A stretch of 9,018 nucleotides of DNA from Savagea sp. (lineage in GTDB: Bacteria; Bacillota; Bacilli; Bacillales_A; Planococcaceae). This document shows, in pieces, positions 7,018 to 9,018 of the stretch (positions are counted from its first letter, which is position 1; each line of letters starts with the position of its first letter). A program made the position numbers and the translations under genes. The DNA is taken from NCBI GenBank assembly GCA_030152265.1, contig JASLHQ010000006.1, positions 1-9,018 on the forward strand, in the 5' to 3' direction. Below the pieces are notes generated by a model, which searched no databases, was not told the origin of the DNA, and saw only the letters and a list, made by a program, of their open reading frames with translations.

Positions 7018-7764
7018 TTACATGACCATACCGCCATCGATATGAATCGTCTGTCCCGTAATATAGTTTGCATCATCTGATAGTAAAAATGCAACTGTTT
7101 TCGCCACATGTTCCGGTTCGCCGAGGCGTTTTAGTGGAATCATTTGAAGCATGCCTTCTTTCACTTCTTCAGGAAGTGCATCCGTCATATCTGTCGTAAT
7201 GAATCCAGGCGCGACCGCGTTCACTAAAATGTTGCGGCTCGCAAGTTCTTGAGCTGTCGTTTTCGTCAAGCCGATGACGCCCGCTTTCGCTGCGACATAG
7301 TTCGCTTGCCCAGGGTTTCCTGCTACGCCGACGATCGATGCGACGTTGACAATTTTACCTGAACGTTGGCGCATCATTTGACGCGTTACCGCTTTCGTAC
7401 AGACGAAGACTCCTTTTAAGTTGATGTTCATCACATCGTCCCATTCGTCTTCTTTCATGCGCATAAGTAAATTGTCGCGCGTAATTCCTGCATTATTTAC
7501 TAAAAAGTCAATTTTGCCAAATTTCGCAATCGTTTCGTCCATCATCGCTTTTACATCTTCTGAATTGGAAACGTCAGCGCGCACTGCGATCGCTTCGCTA
7601 CCGAGCGCTTCAATTTCAGCGACAACTTCTTGCGCTTTCGCTTCGCTTCCGCTGTAATTGACGACGACTTTCGCGCCTTCTTTCGCTAATGTTTTCGCAA
7701 TTTCAGCACCGATTCCACGGCTTGCCCCTGTTACGACAGCGACTTTCTCTTCAAATCTCATCAT
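7018..7764 (-). CDS. fabG: 3-oxoacyl-[acyl-carrier-protein] reductase
   Basis: FabG uses NADPH to reduce 3-ketoacyl-ACP to 3-hydroxyacyl-ACP, the first reductive step of each elongation round in the cytoplasm. The 248-residue protein is a classical short-chain dehydrogenase. The nucleotide-binding TGASRGIG is at 12-19 and NNAG at 90-93. The catalytic set is N115 (NINLKG), S143, Y156 and K160 (YVAAK), and the C-terminus is the typical [12 protein letters not shown]. The ATG at 7764 overlaps the fabD TGA as ATGA and has GAGGAG 8 nt upstream. A second ATG follows at once (7761) and could also be used; the GTG at 7773 abuts the Shine-Dalgarno and is unlikely. Position between fabD and acpP supports fabG over the many other dehydrogenases of this fold. 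Confidence 0.98.
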   Translation of the reverse strand: MMRFEEKVAVVTGASRGIGAEIAKTLAKEGAKVVVNYSGSEAKAQEVVAEIEALGSEAIAVRADVSNSEDVKAMMDETIAKFGKIDFLVNNAGITRDNLLMRMKEDEWDDVMNINLKGVFVCTKAVTRQMMRQRSGKIVNVASIVGVAGNPGQANYVAAKAGVIGLTKTTAQELASRNILVNAVAPGFITTDMTDALPEEVKEGMLQMIPLKRLGEPEHVAKTVAFLLSDDANYITGQTIHIDGGMVM

Positions 7765-8705
7765 GCTTTCCACTCCTCTACTAATCGCACAGCTTCTTCC
7801 ATCGTTTCACGATCGGATACGCTCACGACCGTCACATTGCGATCGATTTTGCGCATTAAACCAGCAAGTACTTTTCCAGGACCGCATTCGATGAAATGAG
7901 TGACGCCTTCTTCATCGATTAAACGGCGCATCGAATCTTCCCAAAGAACAGGAGAGTATAATTGTTCGACGAGTTGCTCTCGAATTTGTTCCCCGTCTGT
8001 TACAAGTTGTGCGTTGACATTTGCGACAAGTGGGAATCGTGCAGGACTGAAATCAATTTGCGTCAACGCGGCACGCAACTGGTCCGCTGCTCGCTCCATT
8101 AAAGAAGAGTGGAACGGTCCGCTCACCGCAAGCGGCATGACGCGACGAATTCCTTCTTCTTTCAATCGTTCCGATGCGAGTGCGACTCCTTCCGCTGAAC
8201 CCGAAATGACGATCTGTCCTGGGCAGTTTAAGTTCGCGAGTTGCACAGGTGCTGTTTCGCTCACTTCTTGCGTAATGCGTTCTAACAATTCACGGTCTGC
8301 ACCGAGCACAGCCGCCATCGCACCCTCTCCGTTCGGAACGGCCTCTTCCATGAAACGACCGCGTTCATATACTGCTCGCACGCCGTCTTCGAATGACATG
8401 ACATTCGCTGCGACGAGCGCTGTATATTCTCCTAAACTATGCCCTGCGACATAATCTGGTGTAACGCCTCGCTGCATTAATTCATTCGCAACGAGTGTCC
8501 CGACCGTTAACAATGCCGGTTGTGTATGATACGTCTCCGTCAACACTTCTTGTGGTCCTTCTTTCATTAATGTCGTCAATGAAAATGGGAGTTGTTCGTC
8601 TGCAATTTGTGCGAGTGTTGCGCTCGTTTCATTCGTTTCAATTAAGCTCGTCCCCATACCAACTTGTTGAGCCCCTTGTCCTGGAAAAATAAATGCTAAT
8701 TTCAT
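7761..8705 (-). CDS. fabD: Malonyl-CoA:ACP transacylase
   Basis: FabD moves malonate from CoA to the phosphopantetheine of ACP, supplying the two-carbon donor for fatty acid elongation. It has 314 residues, as usual. The opening [18 protein letters not shown] forms the oxyanion-hole Gln motif (FPGQGAQ 7-13). The nucleophile is S90 in GHSLGEY (88-94), R115 in ERGRFM would hold the malonyl carboxylate, and H199 in GPFHS completes the catalytic pair. A ferredoxin-like small domain lies at about 125-195. The C-terminal part includes [11 protein letters not shown] near 273-283. The ATG at 8705 is 4 nt after the plsX stop, with AAGGAG at 8713-8718 inside the end of plsX. The last codons contain the fabG ribosome binding site. 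All catalytic residues are present. Confidence 0.98.
   Translation of the reverse strand: MKLAFIFPGQGAQQVGMGTSLIETNETSATLAQIADEQLPFSLTTLMKEGPQEVLTETYHTQPALLTVGTLVANELMQRGVTPDYVAGHSLGEYTALVAANVMSFEDGVRAVYERGRFMEEAVPNGEGAMAAVLGADRELLERITQEVSETAPVQLANLNCPGQIVISGSAEGVALASERLKEEGIRRVMPLAVSGPFHSSLMERAADQLRAALTQIDFSPARFPLVANVNAQLVTDGEQIREQLVEQLYSPVLWEDSMRRLIDEEGVTHFIECGPGKVLAGLMRKIDRNVTVVSVSDRETMEEAVRLVEEWKA
7773..7778 (-). promoter_or_regulatory. Ribosome binding site of fabG
   Basis: GAGGAG lies inside the last codons of fabD, 8 nt before the fabG ATG at 7764. With the ATGA overlap it indicates translational coupling of the two genes. Confidence 0.8.
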
Positions 8706-8709
8706 GTCG

Positions 8710-9018
8710 TTACTCCTTCCCTACCGCTTCTTTCATCGTGTTGCTTACGTCGTGCTCCATCATGAGTACCGCTTGGCGAATAGCGTTAAAGATCGCATTC
8801 GCATTTGAAGAACCGTGCGCTTTAATGACCGGTTCATTTAAACCGAATAACGCCGCACCCCCATATTCTGTATAGTCCATTAAACTTTTCATCGAGCGTA
8901 AATCATTTTTAATGAGCATCGCTCCAATTTTCGTCTTCGTCGACGACATGAGGACGTCTTTTAACGCTGAGAAAATATTGATCGCTGTTCCTTCTAATGT
9001 TTTTAACACCATGTTGCC
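8710..9018 (-). CDS. plsX: Phosphate acyltransferase PlsX, C-terminal part, cut by the window edge
   Basis: PlsX converts acyl-ACP and phosphate into acyl-phosphate, the donor PlsY uses for the first acylation of glycerol-3-phosphate. Only the last 102 residues are present; the family is about 330. The visible part starts [12 protein letters not shown], continues through a helical segment ([20 protein letters not shown]), then has the conserved [25 protein letters not shown] and a C-terminal helix with [13 protein letters not shown], ending at TAA. The reading frame is open to the window edge, so the ATG at 9012 is internal and not the true start. The gene is followed by fabD after 4 nt. In Bacillus the gene before plsX is the lipid regulator fapR, which would lie outside this window; no FapR operator is seen here. 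Confidence 0.95.
   Translation of the reverse strand, partial: GNMVLKTLEGTAINIFSALKDVLMSSTKTKIGAMLIKNDLRSMKSLMDYTEYGGAALFGLNEPVIKAHGSSNANAIFNAIRQAVLMMEHDVSNTMKEAVGKE
8713..8718 (-). promoter_or_regulatory. Ribosome binding site of fabD
   Basis: AAGGAG, made by the last Lys-Glu codons of plsX, lies 7 nt before the fabD ATG and supports both the start and coupling to plsX. Confidence 0.82.

Noticed and set aside
7900..8454. A 184-codon open frame on the plus strand opposite fabD.
   Set aside because: It is a mirror frame of a conserved gene with no ribosome binding site or recognisable domain.
1..9018. A hidden novel system, such as a defence island, mobile element, CRISPR array or inserted gene.
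   Set aside because: Every stretch is accounted for by conserved housekeeping genes in the known Bacillales order with only short gaps; I saw no direct repeat array, terminal inverted repeats, integrase, tRNA or composition shift. No parS-like site was seen near smc.

Overview
This window is a conserved core-genome block of a low-to-mid GC Gram-positive bacterium (Bacillota, order Bacillales). All nine genes lie on the minus strand. Read in the direction of transcription, from high to low coordinates, the order is plsX (3' end only), fabD, fabG, acpP, rnc, smc, ftsY, ylxM, ffh (5' half only). This is the order known from Bacillus subtilis, and the proteins look closest to Bacillales homologues. 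The genus cannot be fixed by eye; an Exiguobacterium-like or other Bacillales lineage is possible, but that is a guess.

Layout: 9018-6745 is the fatty acid and phospholipid initiation module. PlsX makes acyl-phosphate from acyl-ACP, FabD loads malonate onto ACP, FabG reduces 3-ketoacyl-ACP, and AcpP is the carrier they share. The module ends in a strong hairpin terminator (6681-6729). A sigma-A-like promoter follows (6645-6673) and starts a second unit: rnc (RNase III), smc (chromosome condensation ATPase) and ftsY (SRP receptor). In the 54-nt gap after ftsY, a second promoter with a perfect TTGACA -35 box (1038-1066) probably drives ylxM and ffh separately. Ffh and FtsY are the two GTPases of the signal recognition particle pathway, and YlxM is their usual small helix-turn-helix neighbour.

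Genes are tightly packed. The Shine-Dalgarno sequences of fabD, fabG, smc and ffh lie in or overlap the end of the gene before, and fabD/fabG overlap by ATGA. No stretch longer than about 140 nt lacks a gene. I see no mobile elements, CRISPR, tRNA, rRNA or foreign genes.

I found no undescribed system here. The points worth a second look are the split into three likely transcription units, a predicted ylxM start that is really a -35 box, a roughly 70-residue acidic insertion in FtsY between two basic helices, a Gln-rich SMC coiled coil, and a hairpin directly upstream of the RNase III gene.
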